A DNA stretch of 64,000 nucleotides. Origin: Nitratireductor sp. XY-223 (lineage in GTDB: Bacteria; Pseudomonadota; Alphaproteobacteria; Rhizobiales; Rhizobiaceae). The position numbers and the translations under genes were made by a program. Shown here in pieces: positions 31,090 through 40,406 of this stretch (position 1 is the first letter of the stretch; every line of letters begins with the position of its first letter). The stretch covers positions 144,496 to 208,495 of the forward strand of contig NZ_SPNT01000009.1 of NCBI RefSeq assembly GCF_004959855.1. The letters are read 5' to 3'. The notes under the pieces are model-generated. The model saw only the letters and a program-made list of their open reading frames with translations. It was not told where the DNA came from and did no database searches.

Positions 31090-31725
31090 ATGTCTTCAAA
31101 TCCCAATCTGACGCTTTCAGGATCAGACCTGGCGGCGCTCCTTTGCAGCCGGGTATGCCACGACATCATTTCCCCGGTGGGCGCCATCAACAACGGTCTG
31201 GAACTGCTTGACGAAGGTGGGGCAGACGAGGACGCGATGGACCTGATCCGGACCAGCGCGCACAATGCTTCGGTGCGGCTGAAATTCGCGCGCCTGGCGT
31301 TCGGCGCTTCCGGCTCCGTGGGCGCTTCGATCGATACCGGCGAGGCGGAAAAGGCGGTCATGGATTTCGCCAGCGCCGACAACAAGACCGAGATCACCTG
31401 GCAGGGCAGCCGGGCCATCGTCGCCAAGAACAAGGTGAAGCTGCTGCTGAACCTGTTCCTGGTCGCCTACGGGTCGATTCCGCGCGGCGGCGCCATTTCA
31501 ATCATCCTCGAAGACCTCGAGACGGCTCCAAAATTCACCCTCAAGGCGAGTGGCAAGATGGTACGCGTGCCGCCCAAGTTCCTGGAAATCCACAGCGGTG
31601 AAAGCAGCGAGCCGATCGATGCGCATTCCATCCAGCCCTACTACACGGTGCTTCTTGCCGAGGCCGCCGGAATGACGATCAATTCAACGGCCGGCGCCGA
31701 TGAGGTCGTCTTTATCGCCGCATGA
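31090..31725 (+). CDS. chpT: Histidine phosphotransferase ChpT
   Basis: ChpT relays phosphate from the CckA kinase to CtrA and CpdR. The dimerisation and phosphoacceptor helix is visible as SRVCHDIISPVGAINNGLELL at about residues 19-39, with the acceptor His, and a degenerate HATPase-like C-terminal domain follows. The 211-residue length is normal for the family. It lies in the same block as ctrA and sciP. Strong GGAGCAG precedes the ATG. Confidence 0.9.
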   Translation: MSSNPNLTLSGSDLAALLCSRVCHDIISPVGAINNGLELLDEGGADEDAMDLIRTSAHNASVRLKFARLAFGASGSVGASIDTGEAEKAVMDFASADNKTEITWQGSRAIVAKNKVKLLLNLFLVAYGSIPRGGAISIILEDLETAPKFTLKASGKMVRVPPKFLEIHSGESSEPIDAHSIQPYYTVLLAEAAGMTINSTAGADEVVFIAA

Positions 31726-31759
31726 CGGATGGGCGTCCGACCCCGGCGTGTCCGGGGCA

Positions 31760-31774
31760 TTAAGCGTAAATTAA
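31760..31774 (+). promoter_or_regulatory. Perfect CtrA box upstream of the receiver gene
   Basis: TTAA, seven bases (GCGTAAA), TTAA matches all eight CtrA positions and lies 133 bp before the receiver start at 31907, in the 181-bp gap after chpT. Confidence 0.6.
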
Positions 31775-31906
31775 TCCTCTCTGGTAACCAATTCTTACTC
31801 TCTGACAACTAGAGTCAGTGCCATGACGGGGCGACATTGGTCTGCCCTTCGCGGGTGCAAGCGGCTGTTAGGCGGCGATGTGCCCGGGGGTCTGTATTGG
31901 GGAGAT

Positions 31907-32278
31907 ATGACGATGCAACGGCTGATTTTGGTCGATAAATCGGTGATTATTCGCAAGGTGGCGAAGCGTATCCTTTCGGACCTTGGGTTCCTGGTTTCGG
32001 AAGCGGACGACGCGCAGACGGCGCTTTCGATCTGCAAGGGTCGCGTGCCAGCGGTCATGATCGTTGATGCCTGCCTGCCCGGCGCCACGGACCTTATTGA
32101 AGAGGTTCGGGAGCTTCCCGGCGGCGACAAGGTGAAAATCTACTACTGCCTCATCGAGGGCAAGCTCAAGCACATGATGCAGGGCAAGCGCGCTGGCGCG
32201 GATGATTTTCTGCTCAAGCCGTTCGACCGGGAAATCCTTACGAAAGTCTTCTCCGACCAGTCGAAGACCGCCGCCTGA
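31907..32278 (+). CDS. Stand-alone receiver-domain protein with altered active site
   Basis: This 123-residue CheY-like protein has the phospho-acceptor region (PAVMIVDACLPG, Asp at about position 52) and the conserved Lys in FLLKPFD, but it differs elsewhere. The acidic pair after strand 1, usually DD, reads VDKS, and the conserved Thr/Ser of strand 4 (TTE in relatives) reads LIE. Proteins like this next to chpT in rhizobia normally keep both. It may bind without a normal phosphorylation switch. The ATG at 31907 is preceded by GGGGAG; the frame extends further upstream without family sequence. Confidence 0.8.
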   Translation: MTMQRLILVDKSVIIRKVAKRILSDLGFLVSEADDAQTALSICKGRVPAVMIVDACLPGATDLIEEVRELPGGDKVKIYYCLIEGKLKHMMQGKRAGADDFLLKPFDREILTKVFSDQSKTAA

Positions 32279-32512
32279 GCGGCGGTATCGCCTGGCTGAA
32301 GAGCAGCGGGTCCGGCCGACGGCCGGAGATCGCGAATGCCGTTCGCCCAGCGGGCCTGTAAACCTTTCAGTCTGATTCTTTTCATCCGTCGGGGCACCGC
32401 CGAAAGCGCGCTCGCCCGTTGTTTTACAGTAGCCTCGCCATGTGATCCGGCGCGCACGCGGGGCCGGCGTTAATGCCGTGTTTACCGGCCGGATTAAGCA
32501 AAACCGCACAGG

Positions 32513-32546
32513 AAAAACCCGCCGGAAGCGTTGCTTCGGCGGGTTA
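32513..32546 (-). terminator. Rho-independent terminator of ctrA
   Basis: On the minus strand, AACCCGCCGAAGC and GCTTCCGGCGGGTT arms (one bulge) are followed by TTTTTCC, 33 bp after the ctrA stop. The 300-bp gap 32279-32578 holds no gene apart from this. Confidence 0.85.
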
Positions 32547-32578
32547 GATGATGCTTTGAGTGGAGCGCCGACTAAGGC

Positions 32579-33280
32579 TCAGGCGCTTTCGAGAATCTCG
32601 CTGTCTTCCGGTTCGCGCAGCACATAACCGCGCCCCCACACCGTTTCGATGTAGTTGCGCCCCCCGGCCGCAGTTGCCAGCTTCTTGCGCAACTTGCAGA
32701 TGAATACGTCGATGATCTTCAGTTCCGGTTCGTCCATTCCGCCGTACAGATGGTTGAGGAACATTTCCTTGGTCAGGGTCGTGCCCTTGCGCAGGGAAAG
32801 CAGCTCCAGCATCTGGTATTCCTTGCCGGTCAGATGCACGCGCTGGCCGCTGACCTCGACGGTCTTGGCATCGAGATTGACCAGCAGGTCGCCGGTGGTG
32901 ATCACCGACTGGGCGTGCCCCTTGGAACGGCGGACGATGGCGTGAATGCGGGCGATCAGCTCGTCCTTGTGGAACGGTTTGGTCATATAATCGTCGGCGC
33001 CGAAGCCGAGACCCCTGACCTTGTCTTCAATGCCGGCCATGCCGGACAGGATCAGTATCGGTGTTTTGACCTTGGAAAGGCGAAGGGTCCGCAGCACTTC
33101 GTAGCCCGACATGTCGGGAAGGTTCAGATCCAGCAGGATGATGTCGTAGTCATATAATTTGCCGAGATCCACGCCTTCTTCACCGAGGTCGGTGGTATAC
33201 ACATTGAAACTTTCCGACTTGAGCATCAGCTCGATGCTCTGCGCCGTCGCGCTGTCGTCCTCGATCAATAATACCCGCAT
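32579..33280 (-). CDS. ctrA: Cell-cycle master response regulator CtrA
   Basis: CtrA is the OmpR/PhoB-type regulator that controls division, flagellar and envelope genes and blocks replication initiation in alphaproteobacteria. The receiver starts [20 protein letters not shown], with phospho-Asp in [18 protein letters not shown] and Lys in [12 protein letters not shown]. The DNA-binding domain has [20 protein letters not shown] and [10 protein letters not shown]. It is 233 residues long. The ATG at 33280 follows AAGGGG; the 50-residue upstream extension was rejected. It ends in a terminator and has a GANTC-rich promoter. Confidence 0.97.
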   Translation of the reverse strand: MRVLLIEDDSATAQSIELMLKSESFNVYTTDLGEEGVDLGKLYDYDIILLDLNLPDMSGYEVLRTLRLSKVKTPILILSGMAGIEDKVRGLGFGADDYMTKPFHKDELIARIHAIVRRSKGHAQSVITTGDLLVNLDAKTVEVSGQRVHLTGKEYQMLELLSLRKGTTLTKEMFLNHLYGGMDEPELKIIDVFICKLRKKLATAAGGRNYIETVWGRGYVLREPEDSEILESA

Positions 33281-33336
33281 GAATTTCCCCTTTTCCGCCG
33301 CAGAAGGCCGCAACGGCCTATGCCACTCTGCGGATC

Positions 33337-33512
33337 GAGTCGTTGCCTGCCGAAAACCTGCCATCAAATGGTTAACAAATTCTAATTCAGTATGGCAACC
33401 CTTAATTGTCGCGTCAGTTGAACTCCACAACTACTTGATTCTTAATGGTAATTGAAAAACCAAATGTTAATCAATCACATTAAGAAATGCTTATAACCGA
33501 CTCGGTAGACTC
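33337..33512 (-). promoter_or_regulatory. ctrA promoter region with GANTC (CcrM) sites
   Basis: Four GANTC sites (33337, 33437, 33499, 33508) fall in the 433-bp gap before ctrA, and TTAA-N7-TAAT at 33372-33386 is a near-CtrA box, fitting methylation- and auto-regulation of ctrA. No gene is visible between 33281 and 33713. Confidence 0.5.
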
Positions 33513-33713
33513 ACGAAAGAAATCTTCTTGTAGCGGTCTTTCATTTACCCGGTTTTAAGCGATTGGCCCTATGATTAACGATGTCCGTAAACGAAAGGTT
33601 ACCAAATCGGCCAATTAGGTTGATTCCCAGGCTTTTTGGGCGTGCGGATCGGGTGCCGGAGGGGCGGATGAATAACTGGTATGCCGGTATCTCGCGTCAC
33701 GGGAGTATTGCGT

Positions 33714-34070
33714 ATGAAATCGAGTGAGAGCCTTGTTCGCCTGAAGGAGTTTCAGGTCAACGACAAACGCCGACAGCTGAACCAGATTCAGCTGATGATG
33801 TCCGAGTTCGAGCGGATGGCCGCTGAGCTCGAGTATCAGATCGCTGCCGAGGAGAAAAAGGCGGGGATTTCGGATCCGACTCATTTCGCCTATCCGACCT
33901 TTGCCAAGGCGGCGCGGCAACGCGCCGACAATCTGCAGGGCTCCATCCGCGAATTGCGGGTGCAGCAGGATGCGGCGGAACTCGCGGTCGAGGAGGCCGA
34001 GGCCGAGCTTGAAAAGGCGGCCGCACTGGAAAGCCGCGACACCAATACACGCAGTTCCAAGGCGGGCTGA
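33714..34070 (+). CDS. FliJ-like coiled-coil protein
   Basis: The 118-residue protein begins MKSSESLVRLKEFQVNDKRRQ and is almost wholly helical, with RAELEYQIAAEEKKAG-like and AYPTFAKAARQRADNL segments characteristic of the rhizobial FliJ-like protein encoded beside ctrA. It probably acts as a flagellar export chaperone, though its flagellar role is inferred from name and position only. GGGAG is seven bases from the ATG; an 11-residue longer frame was rejected. Confidence 0.75.
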   Translation: MKSSESLVRLKEFQVNDKRRQLNQIQLMMSEFERMAAELEYQIAAEEKKAGISDPTHFAYPTFAKAARQRADNLQGSIRELRVQQDAAELAVEEAEAELEKAAALESRDTNTRSSKAG

Positions 34071-34237
34071 CCGGCCCGCCGCATCATGACATTGCCGCTT
34101 GTTCGGTGAACGCATCCGCTATGGGGTGTCTGTGACCGCCGGGATGCGCTACCGGACCCCGGCCTGGCGCCGTCGGTTGCGCGTGCACCGCGATTCGCCC
34201 ATATTGCGATCAACACCATCGCGGCCGAGGTTGGTCA

Positions 34238-34729
34238 TTGCCCTATCAGTTGTTGCTGCCACCCCTGCTCTTTGCCGGACCGTTCTTCCTGGGGCTCGGC
34301 CTGACCCTGCCATTGGTGCGGTTCGAGAAGCTCTATTTCTTCGAGGAAACGCCGTCGCTGATCGGAATCGTCGTCACCTTGTGGCGTGACGGCAGCATCC
34401 TCCTCGCACTGCTCGTCGCGTTGTTTTCAGCAGCATTCCCCATCGCCAAGGTGCTGACCGTTTTCTACGAGGCAGCGGTGCGCGGCAACGGCGAGGCGGT
34501 GCGGCCAGGATTGCTGAGCAGTTTCATCCCGCTGCTTTCCAAATGGTCGATGATGGATGTGCTGCTGGTGGCGCTGGTCATCGTCGCGGCGAAAACCAGC
34601 GGTGTCGCCGATGCGTTCACCCAACCGGGCCTGTGGTTCTATGCGGCATCCGCCGTGGCCGTGACGGCGGCGCACTGGATGCTGCAGATGCGGGCAGCCG
34701 TGACGCCGGGCGGCAGTCGAGGCGATTGA
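34238..34729 (+). CDS. PqiA-family paraquat-inducible membrane protein
   Basis: The 163-residue protein has four predicted helices and the PqiA signature: FLGLGLTLPLVRFEKLYFF near the start and IPLLSKWSMMDVLLVALVI in the middle. PqiA-type proteins are membrane components of a lipid transport system. It starts at TTG 34238 with GAGG seven bases upstream; no ATG fits. Only one PqiA domain is present, half the Escherichia coli protein. Confidence 0.75.
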   Translation: MPYQLLLPPLLFAGPFFLGLGLTLPLVRFEKLYFFEETPSLIGIVVTLWRDGSILLALLVALFSAAFPIAKVLTVFYEAAVRGNGEAVRPGLLSSFIPLLSKWSMMDVLLVALVIVAAKTSGVADAFTQPGLWFYAASAVAVTAAHWMLQMRAAVTPGGSRGD

Positions 34730-34781
34730 GTTTTCGGGGAGTGATCGGTATGGGACCGGCCCGTGGGTGGCCGGCCGCGCT

Positions 34782-35057
34782 TTAGTGGCGGTATTGTTGA
34801 ATGCGTGTCGTACGAAGGCCTGCCAGACCATGCGCGTCAATCGAGGCCTGCCAGGAGAGGAATTCCTCAACGGTCAGCGTATAGCGCTCGCAAGCCTCTT
34901 CGAGGCTGAGCAATCCGCCCCTGACAGCCGCAACCACTTCCGCCTTGCGGCGGATGACCCAGCGACGCGTGGTGCTGGGCGGCAGGTCGGCGATTGTCAG
35001 CGGACTGCCGTCCGGGCCAATCACGTACTTTATTCTCGGTCGAACCATTTCGGTCAT
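34782..35057 (-). CDS. sciP: CtrA inhibitory protein SciP (DUF1153)
   Basis: SciP is a small helix-turn-helix protein that binds CtrA and blocks its transcription activation in early cell cycle. The 91-residue protein has the family core PRIKYVIGPDGSPLTIADLP at residues 6-25 and a helical DNA-binding-like region (LSLEEACERYTLTVEEFLSW). The start at 35057 follows a GANTC site (GACTC at 35060-35064), consistent with CcrM timing. It is divergent from mnmA. Confidence 0.92.
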   Translation of the reverse strand: MTEMVRPRIKYVIGPDGSPLTIADLPPSTTRRWVIRRKAEVVAAVRGGLLSLEEACERYTLTVEEFLSWQASIDAHGLAGLRTTRIQQYRH

Positions 35058-35281
35058 TGGACTCTCTGTACACACTCAAAGACCTAACTGCGCACACAAT
35101 ACCGATTGAGGTTTAAAGATTGTCTAAACAAACCGCCGCAACTTTATGCAACGTTGATCGCGGGTTATTTGAACGGCGACGGTCACGCCCGCGTGCCGGC
35201 GAATAATTCGGAACTTGCCGCGGTCCGGGCAATTGCATATATCAGTGCCGGAAGCTTGATTGGCGCCTTTAACGCCTTTGA

Positions 35282-36496
35282 ATGCGGAACAAGACCTTGA
35301 ACACACTTGATATCGACAAGAAGCCTGAAGACACCCGGGTTGTCGTCGCCATGTCGGGCGGCGTCGATTCCTCCGTCGTCGCGGGCCTGCTGAAGCGCCA
35401 GGGCTACGATGTCGTCGGCGTGACGCTGCAGCTCTATGACCACGGCGCCGCGGTGCACCGGGCCGGATCGTGCTGCGCGGGCCAGGACATCGACGACGCG
35501 CGCCGGGTGTCCGAAACGCTCGGCATCCCCCACTATGTGCTCGACTACGAACAGCGGTTCCGCGAGGCGGTCATCAACCCGTTCGCGGAAAGCTATGTGG
35601 CCGGCGAGACGCCGATCCCGTGCGTCGCATGCAACCAGACCGTCAAGTTCGCCGATCTTTTGAAGACGGCGCGGGAACTCGGCGCCGACGCGCTGGCGAC
35701 CGGCCACTATATCCGCTCGCGGGCCAACGGGGCGCACCGGTCGCTTTACCGTCCGATCGACGGCGACAAGGACCAGAGCTATTTCCTGTTCGCCACGACT
35801 CAGGAGCAGATCGACTATCTGCGCTTTCCCCTCGGCAATATGTCGAAGGCGGAAACCCGGGCACTGGCGGGCAGCATGGGGTTGAACGTGGCCGACAAGG
35901 CCGAGAGCCAGGACATCTGTTTCGTGCCGCAGGGCAAGTACAGCGATGTCATCACCAAGCTTCGGCCGGAAGCGGCCCGGTCAGGTTCCATCGTGCATAT
36001 TGACGGGCGCGTGCTCGGCCGGCACGACGGCATCATGCACTACACGATCGGCCAGCGCCGCGGCATCGGCGTCGCGGTCGGCGAGCCGCTCTACGTCGTC
36101 CATCTGGATGCGCCGACGGCCCGCGTCGTTGTCGGCCCGCGCTCGGCGCTCGAAACGCACCGTCTCTTCCTGCGCGACATCAACTGGCTCGGCGACGGGC
36201 CGGTCTCCGACCTGCCGGCCGGTGGTTTCGCGTGCTTTGCCAAGGTGCGCTCGACGCGCCCGCCGCGGCCGGCAACGGCCTGGTTCCGGGACGACACGCT
36301 TATGGTCGAACTGGCGGACGGCGAGGCGGGGATCGCGCCGGGCCAGGCCTGCGTGCTCTATTCGAGCGACGGCGACGATGCGCGGGTCTTTGGCGGCGGG
36401 TTCATCGAACGGACCGAACGCACCGACAAGGCAGAGCGGCAGTTGCAGTCGCTGCTTTCACAGGACATGCCAGCAACCGCCGCCCACCCGGGCTGA
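35282..36496 (+). CDS. mnmA: tRNA-specific 2-thiouridylase MnmA
   Basis: MnmA thiolates U34 of Lys, Glu and Gln tRNAs. The PP-loop [14 protein letters not shown] lies at about 23-36, the two catalytic Cys are in [11 protein letters not shown] and [11 protein letters not shown], and the GQRRGIGVA region follows. The 404-residue length is normal. The exact start is uncertain by several codons because the first 15 or so residues are not conserved. Its stop abuts the stop of a convergent gene with no gap. Confidence 0.95.
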   Translation: MRNKTLNTLDIDKKPEDTRVVVAMSGGVDSSVVAGLLKRQGYDVVGVTLQLYDHGAAVHRAGSCCAGQDIDDARRVSETLGIPHYVLDYEQRFREAVINPFAESYVAGETPIPCVACNQTVKFADLLKTARELGADALATGHYIRSRANGAHRSLYRPIDGDKDQSYFLFATTQEQIDYLRFPLGNMSKAETRALAGSMGLNVADKAESQDICFVPQGKYSDVITKLRPEAARSGSIVHIDGRVLGRHDGIMHYTIGQRRGIGVAVGEPLYVVHLDAPTARVVVGPRSALETHRLFLRDINWLGDGPVSDLPAGGFACFAKVRSTRPPRPATAWFRDDTLMVELADGEAGIAPGQACVLYSSDGDDARVFGGGFIERTERTDKAERQLQSLLSQDMPATAAHPG

Positions 36497-36997
36497 TCAG
36501 GCCGGTCCGGCGCTTTCAGGGCCTGCGCTCACGCGCTGGCCGGTGAAGCTGGTTGCGAATGAGTGCACCGGATCGGTGGTCGGGGCGAGCGGGTTCTCGC
36601 CCTTCTCGAATGTCTGGCCCGAATAGGAGCCTTCGACGCTCCGGTACGCGCCGTCCTTCAGGTCGGAAAACGTCAGCTCATAGGTGGTGCGGGTGATGCC
36701 GTCGCCACCGCCGGTTTCCTTGACGTCGAAATTGAACGAGATCAGCTCGGCCTTCGCCGTGCCGGTGCCCGTCTTGGTCCAGGCGCCGAGGCTGGCGGTG
36801 AAGCCGATCAGCGCTTCCTGGTCGCTGACCTGGGAGACGCTGCCGCCCGGCGAGAACGACAGCACCCGCTGGTGGGCATTGTCCTGGAGCAGGATGTAGG
36901 ATCCCTCCATGGCGCCGGTTCCCTCATTCGCCTGGGCGCTGCCGGCGAAGATCAGGGCTGTGGCCACGGTCGTGGTCAATAGTGCGGTCCGGATCAT
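36497..36997 (-). CDS. Secreted protein, paralog of the next gene
   Basis: The 166-residue protein has a signal peptide (ending AQA-N) and a beta-rich domain with QRVLSFSPGGSVSQVSDQ, LGAWTKTG, and DGAYRSVEGSYSGQTFE. The gene at 37031 encodes the same layout with most of these motifs (about 40 percent identical by eye). No known family is recognised; a periplasmic or secreted structural role is a guess. It converges on mnmA. Confidence 0.7.
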   Translation of the reverse strand: MIRTALLTTTVATALIFAGSAQANEGTGAMEGSYILLQDNAHQRVLSFSPGGSVSQVSDQEALIGFTASLGAWTKTGTGTAKAELISFNFDVKETGGGDGITRTTYELTFSDLKDGAYRSVEGSYSGQTFEKGENPLAPTTDPVHSFATSFTGQRVSAGPESAGPA

Positions 36998-37030
36998 GGG
37001 GACCTCCTTTGCAATGGTGGATGTATCGGC

Positions 37031-37510
37031 CTATTCGGCGACGATGCGGGTGCCTTCGAAGTTCGTTCCGAAGCTCCTGACCGGCGCTTCCGAAGGCTTC
37101 AGCGGATCCTGGCCTGTTGCGAAGGCTTCGCCCGAGAACGTGCCGGAGACGTACTGGTAACTGCCGTCCACCGGGTTCGAGAATGTCAGGTCGAAGACGA
37201 TCATCGAGGGGCCGTGCCCGGAATCCACCGGGTCCGGTTGATTGAAGTCGACAATGCTGGCCGTGACACTGCCGGGACCGGTCTTGGTCCAGGAACCGAG
37301 GCCGGACGTGTAGCCGACCGCGTTCTGCTGGTCGCTGATCTGGCTGACGGTGCCGCCGCTTTCGAAGGTCAGCACCCTTTGGTGCTCGTCGCTCTGGCGC
37401 AGCAGATAGGCGCCATCGATCGTGCTTGAGTCGCTTTCGACCGCCAGGGCAGCGGTCGGGATCGCCAGTGCGGCGACCAAAGCTGTTGCGAGTACGGGAA
37501 GTTTCGTCAC
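37031..37510 (-). CDS. Secreted protein, paralog of the previous gene
   Basis: The 159-residue protein has a signal peptide (ending ALA-V) and the shared core QRVLTFESGGTVSQISDQ, LGSWTKTG and DGSYQYVSGTFSGEAF, ending PVRSFGTNFEGTR. It lies 33 bp upstream of its paralog in the same direction, so they probably form a tandem-duplication operon. Function is unknown. Confidence 0.7.
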   Translation of the reverse strand: MTKLPVLATALVAALAIPTAALAVESDSSTIDGAYLLRQSDEHQRVLTFESGGTVSQISDQQNAVGYTSGLGSWTKTGPGSVTASIVDFNQPDPVDSGHGPSMIVFDLTFSNPVDGSYQYVSGTFSGEAFATGQDPLKPSEAPVRSFGTNFEGTRIVAE

Positions 37511-37630
37511 TACCGTTTCCTCCGTATGGGTGTGTTCGCCCCCACCGGTTCGGCCGGTTTCATGACAGGATGTGGTGACCGATTATGGCCGGTTTTAGAT
37601 TCGTGGATATAGACTTTAGGATCATGAACG

Positions 37631-37661
37631 AAAAAGGCCGGCACAGGAGCCGGCCTCTTTC
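37631..37661 (-). terminator. Rho-independent terminator
   Basis: On the minus strand GGCCGGC, a six-base loop and GCCGGCC are followed by a TTTTT run, 20 bp after the aminotransferase stop. The other strand also has a short T-run. Confidence 0.8.
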
Positions 37662-37681
37662 ATTCCGGAATTGGAAGTGCG

Positions 37682-38821
37682 CTACTCGGCGGCGACGGCC
37701 TGGCGGGCGGAGACGAATTCGACGATCGTCTCGATGATGCGGTCCTGGTCGGCGCGCTGCAGATAGGGATGCATCGGCAGGCACAGGATCGAGTTCGGCA
37801 ACTGCTCGGTCACCGTCATTTCGCCCGGGCCCTTCGGATAATGCGCATAGGCCGGCTGCTGGTGCAGCGGCTTGACGTAGTAAACAACCGAGGGAATGCC
37901 GTTGTCGCCCAGATGCGCCTTGAGGGCATCGCGGTCGACGGTCTCGATGGCGAACTGCGCCCAGGCCGAGACCATGCCGTCCGGCGTTTGGGGAACGCGC
38001 ACATGTTCCTTCAGATTGTCGCGATAGTAGTCGGCGATCGTCTGGCGCGCGGCCAGTTCCTCGTCGAAAATGGCAAGCTTTTCCAAAAGCACCGCGGCCT
38101 GGATCGTGTCGAGCCGCGAGTTGAGGCCGATATGAATGTTGTCGTACTGGCTCTCGCCCTTGCCGTGGAAGGCATAGGAGCGGAGCTTTTCCATCATCGC
38201 GTCGTCATTGGTGAACATGGCGCCGCCGTCGCCGTAACAGCCGAGCGGCTTGGCCGGATAGAAGCTGGTCGCGGCTACGTGGCCGAACGACCCGCAGCGT
38301 CCCTGCGGTGTTGAACCGCCAATGCTCTGGGCTGCGTCGGAGAGCACGTAGAGACCGTGCTTCTCGCAGATCGACGTGATTGCCGGGTAGTCGGCAGGGG
38401 TGCCGAAAAGGTCGACGGGGATCACCGCCTTCGGTACGAGTTTGCCTTCGGCCTTGACCGCCTCGATCGCCTCCTCGAGGCGCGCCGTGTCGATATTGTA
38501 GGTCTCGCGTGCAATCTCGACGAAGACCGGCGTCGCGCCGGTGAGTGCCACCACCTCAGCGGTTGCCGCGAAGGTGAAGGACGGAACGAAAACCGCGTCT
38601 CCCGGACCGATCTCCCACGCCATCAGCGGAACCAGCAGCGCATCGGTTCCGTTGGCGCAACCGATGGCGTGCGTGACGCCAAGATAGTCGGCGATCTTCG
38701 CCTCGAATTCCGAAACCTCCGGGCCGAGAATGTAACGGCCTTCGCTCAGGACCTTCGAGACGGCCTGCTCTATGCGCCCGCCAATGCGCGCCCGTTGCGC
38801 GGCAAGATCGATAAACTGCAT
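37682..38821 (-). CDS. DegT/DnrJ/EryC1-family sugar aminotransferase
   Basis: The 379-residue protein is a PLP-dependent nucleotide-sugar aminotransferase. The Schiff-base Lys is in ATSFYPAKPLGCYGDGG (about residue 184), and GTDALLVPLMAW and PVDLFGTPADYPAI are family motifs. It most resembles WbpE/WlbC-like enzymes that aminate 3-keto sugars. The start at 38821 (MQFIDLAAQRARI) is the family N-terminus. The oxidoreductase upstream may make its keto-sugar substrate, as in WbpB-WbpE pairs. Confidence 0.9.
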   Translation of the reverse strand: MQFIDLAAQRARIGGRIEQAVSKVLSEGRYILGPEVSEFEAKIADYLGVTHAIGCANGTDALLVPLMAWEIGPGDAVFVPSFTFAATAEVVALTGATPVFVEIARETYNIDTARLEEAIEAVKAEGKLVPKAVIPVDLFGTPADYPAITSICEKHGLYVLSDAAQSIGGSTPQGRCGSFGHVAATSFYPAKPLGCYGDGGAMFTNDDAMMEKLRSYAFHGKGESQYDNIHIGLNSRLDTIQAAVLLEKLAIFDEELAARQTIADYYRDNLKEHVRVPQTPDGMVSAWAQFAIETVDRDALKAHLGDNGIPSVVYYVKPLHQQPAYAHYPKGPGEMTVTEQLPNSILCLPMHPYLQRADQDRIIETIVEFVSARQAVAAE

Positions 38822-39088
38822 GTTGTACTTTGTCCCCCTGCGGAAAACACTGATGGCCGCCCGTGGTATTGTCAATATTCAGCCAGCAATCAGCGAGATG
38901 TCAGCAGTTATCCGGGCCCCAACACGCCGGATAACTGCAACCCCGCCAACAATAACGCTGAATCCCTTCAAATCTAGCTAATACGCTGTCATTGCACATA
39001 TTTCTACCCCGCCGTCTTCACACAAACCTGCAGATTGTAACCGCAGGTGATCGGCATTTTAGCCATTTTTTGCGGCCGAAAGGCCGCG

Positions 39089-40048
39089 TCAGACGTGGGT
39101 AACGGTGCCGGCCGAAAGGATGCGGATGACCGCGAGACCCTCCTCGGCGGGGGTTCTTGCCGGCGCACCGGTGCGGATGCAGTCGATGAAATGCTGGATT
39201 TCCCGGGTCAGCGGCAGACCGTCGGCAATCGCGACATAGCGCGCGTCGGCGGTCTCGTACTCGAGGCCTGCGTCACTTTTCCACACCTTGTGGTCATAGA
39301 CGGCGAGCTTCTGATCCCAGGGGGCGACATCGTCGAACACCGCCATGGCCTTGTCGCCGACGACGGTCAGCCGCCGTTCGCGATAGGGGTTGAGGCGCGC
39401 GGCGAAAACGTGGCTGCGAATACCGCTCGGGAAGGCAAGATGCAGGTGGGCGAAGTCGCTCAGGTGGTTGAGCACGGCGGAGCCTTCGCCGCGGATGTCG
39501 CTGGGCTCCTCGCCGGTGAGCGCGATGATCAGCGACAGATCGTGCGGTGCGATGTCCCACAGCGCGTCGTTCTCGGCGTGGAACTTGCCGAGGCCGACCC
39601 GGTGTGAATGGATGTACTGGATGGTGCCGAGCGCGCCGTCGGCGACCATTTCGGCGAGCGCCTCGAAGGCAGGATGGAAACGCAGCACATGGCCGGTCAT
39701 GACCGTCACGCCCGCGGCGATGCCGGCATCAACCACTTTCTGTGCGTCATCGACATTGAGGGCGATGGGCTTTTCGACCAGCACATGCTTGCCGGCGGCG
39801 ATGGCCCTGAGGGCGAAATCGGCGTGGAACTGCGGGGGCAGGGCGAGCACGACGGCGTCGATTTCCTTGTCCCGAAGGATCTGTTCGATGTCCCGGGCCG
39901 GGACGTCGAATGCCTCGGCGAGCGCCCCGGCGCGGGCGATGTCAGCGTCGGCGACGGCAGCGAGGGCCCCGAGTTCGCTCAGGGTCCTGACGTGGTTCCT
40001 GCCCCAGTAGCCGCAGCCGATGACGGCGATGGCCGGATTGGTCTTCAT
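39089..40048 (-). CDS. Gfo/Idh/MocA-family oxidoreductase
   Basis: The 319-residue protein starts with AVIGCGYWGRNHVRTLSEL, a Rossmann NAD-binding loop, and has the family motif HVLVEKPIALN at about residue 92 and the substrate His in WDIAPHDLSL. It is likely a nucleotide-sugar dehydrogenase (WlbA/WbpB-like). A 267-bp gap separates it from the aminotransferase, which is long for an operon, so coupling is suggested by function. The frame upstream of 40048 is open but not conserved. Confidence 0.85.
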   Translation of the reverse strand: MKTNPAIAVIGCGYWGRNHVRTLSELGALAAVADADIARAGALAEAFDVPARDIEQILRDKEIDAVVLALPPQFHADFALRAIAAGKHVLVEKPIALNVDDAQKVVDAGIAAGVTVMTGHVLRFHPAFEALAEMVADGALGTIQYIHSHRVGLGKFHAENDALWDIAPHDLSLIIALTGEEPSDIRGEGSAVLNHLSDFAHLHLAFPSGIRSHVFAARLNPYRERRLTVVGDKAMAVFDDVAPWDQKLAVYDHKVWKSDAGLEYETADARYVAIADGLPLTREIQHFIDCIRTGAPARTPAEEGLAVIRILSAGTVTHV

Positions 40049-40194
40049 TGCTTTGTTCTTAGCTGTTTTGGTTGTTGTCGCGACGCCATATCGGCAGCGG
40101 GCCGGGCACGCAAGGGGCAGGCGGCCTTTTGTGCAAGCTTTTGCTTGACACCGGCAAGCGCGCGCCATTATATCGCGCCGTTCCTTACCGGTAT

Positions 40195-40271
40195 GGCGGG
40201 GTAGCTCAGGTGGTTAGAGCAGCGGAATCATAATCCGCGTGTCGGGGGTTCGAGTCCCTCTCCCGCTACCA
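40195..40271 (+). tRNA. tRNA-Met (CAT), element insertion site
   Basis: A full cloverleaf is visible: acceptor GGCGGGG, D-arm GCTC/GAGC, anticodon stem GCGGA/TCCGC with loop ATCATAA (CAT), T-loop TTCGAGT and encoded CCA. Elongator Met is most likely; Ile2 with a CAT anticodon (the substrate of the TilS at 8285) is the alternative. The integrase gene begins about 130 bp downstream. Confidence 0.95.
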
Positions 40272-40406
40272 AAAACCTAATAAAATCAATCGTTTATGAG
40301 ATCGCTTGTTATCGGCAAGCGCCTGAATTACTGTTGCACAAGGCTTGCACAAAGCTTTCACAACAGTTGCACATACGTGCACTCTGATCTGAACTTCAGG
40401 GTAACG

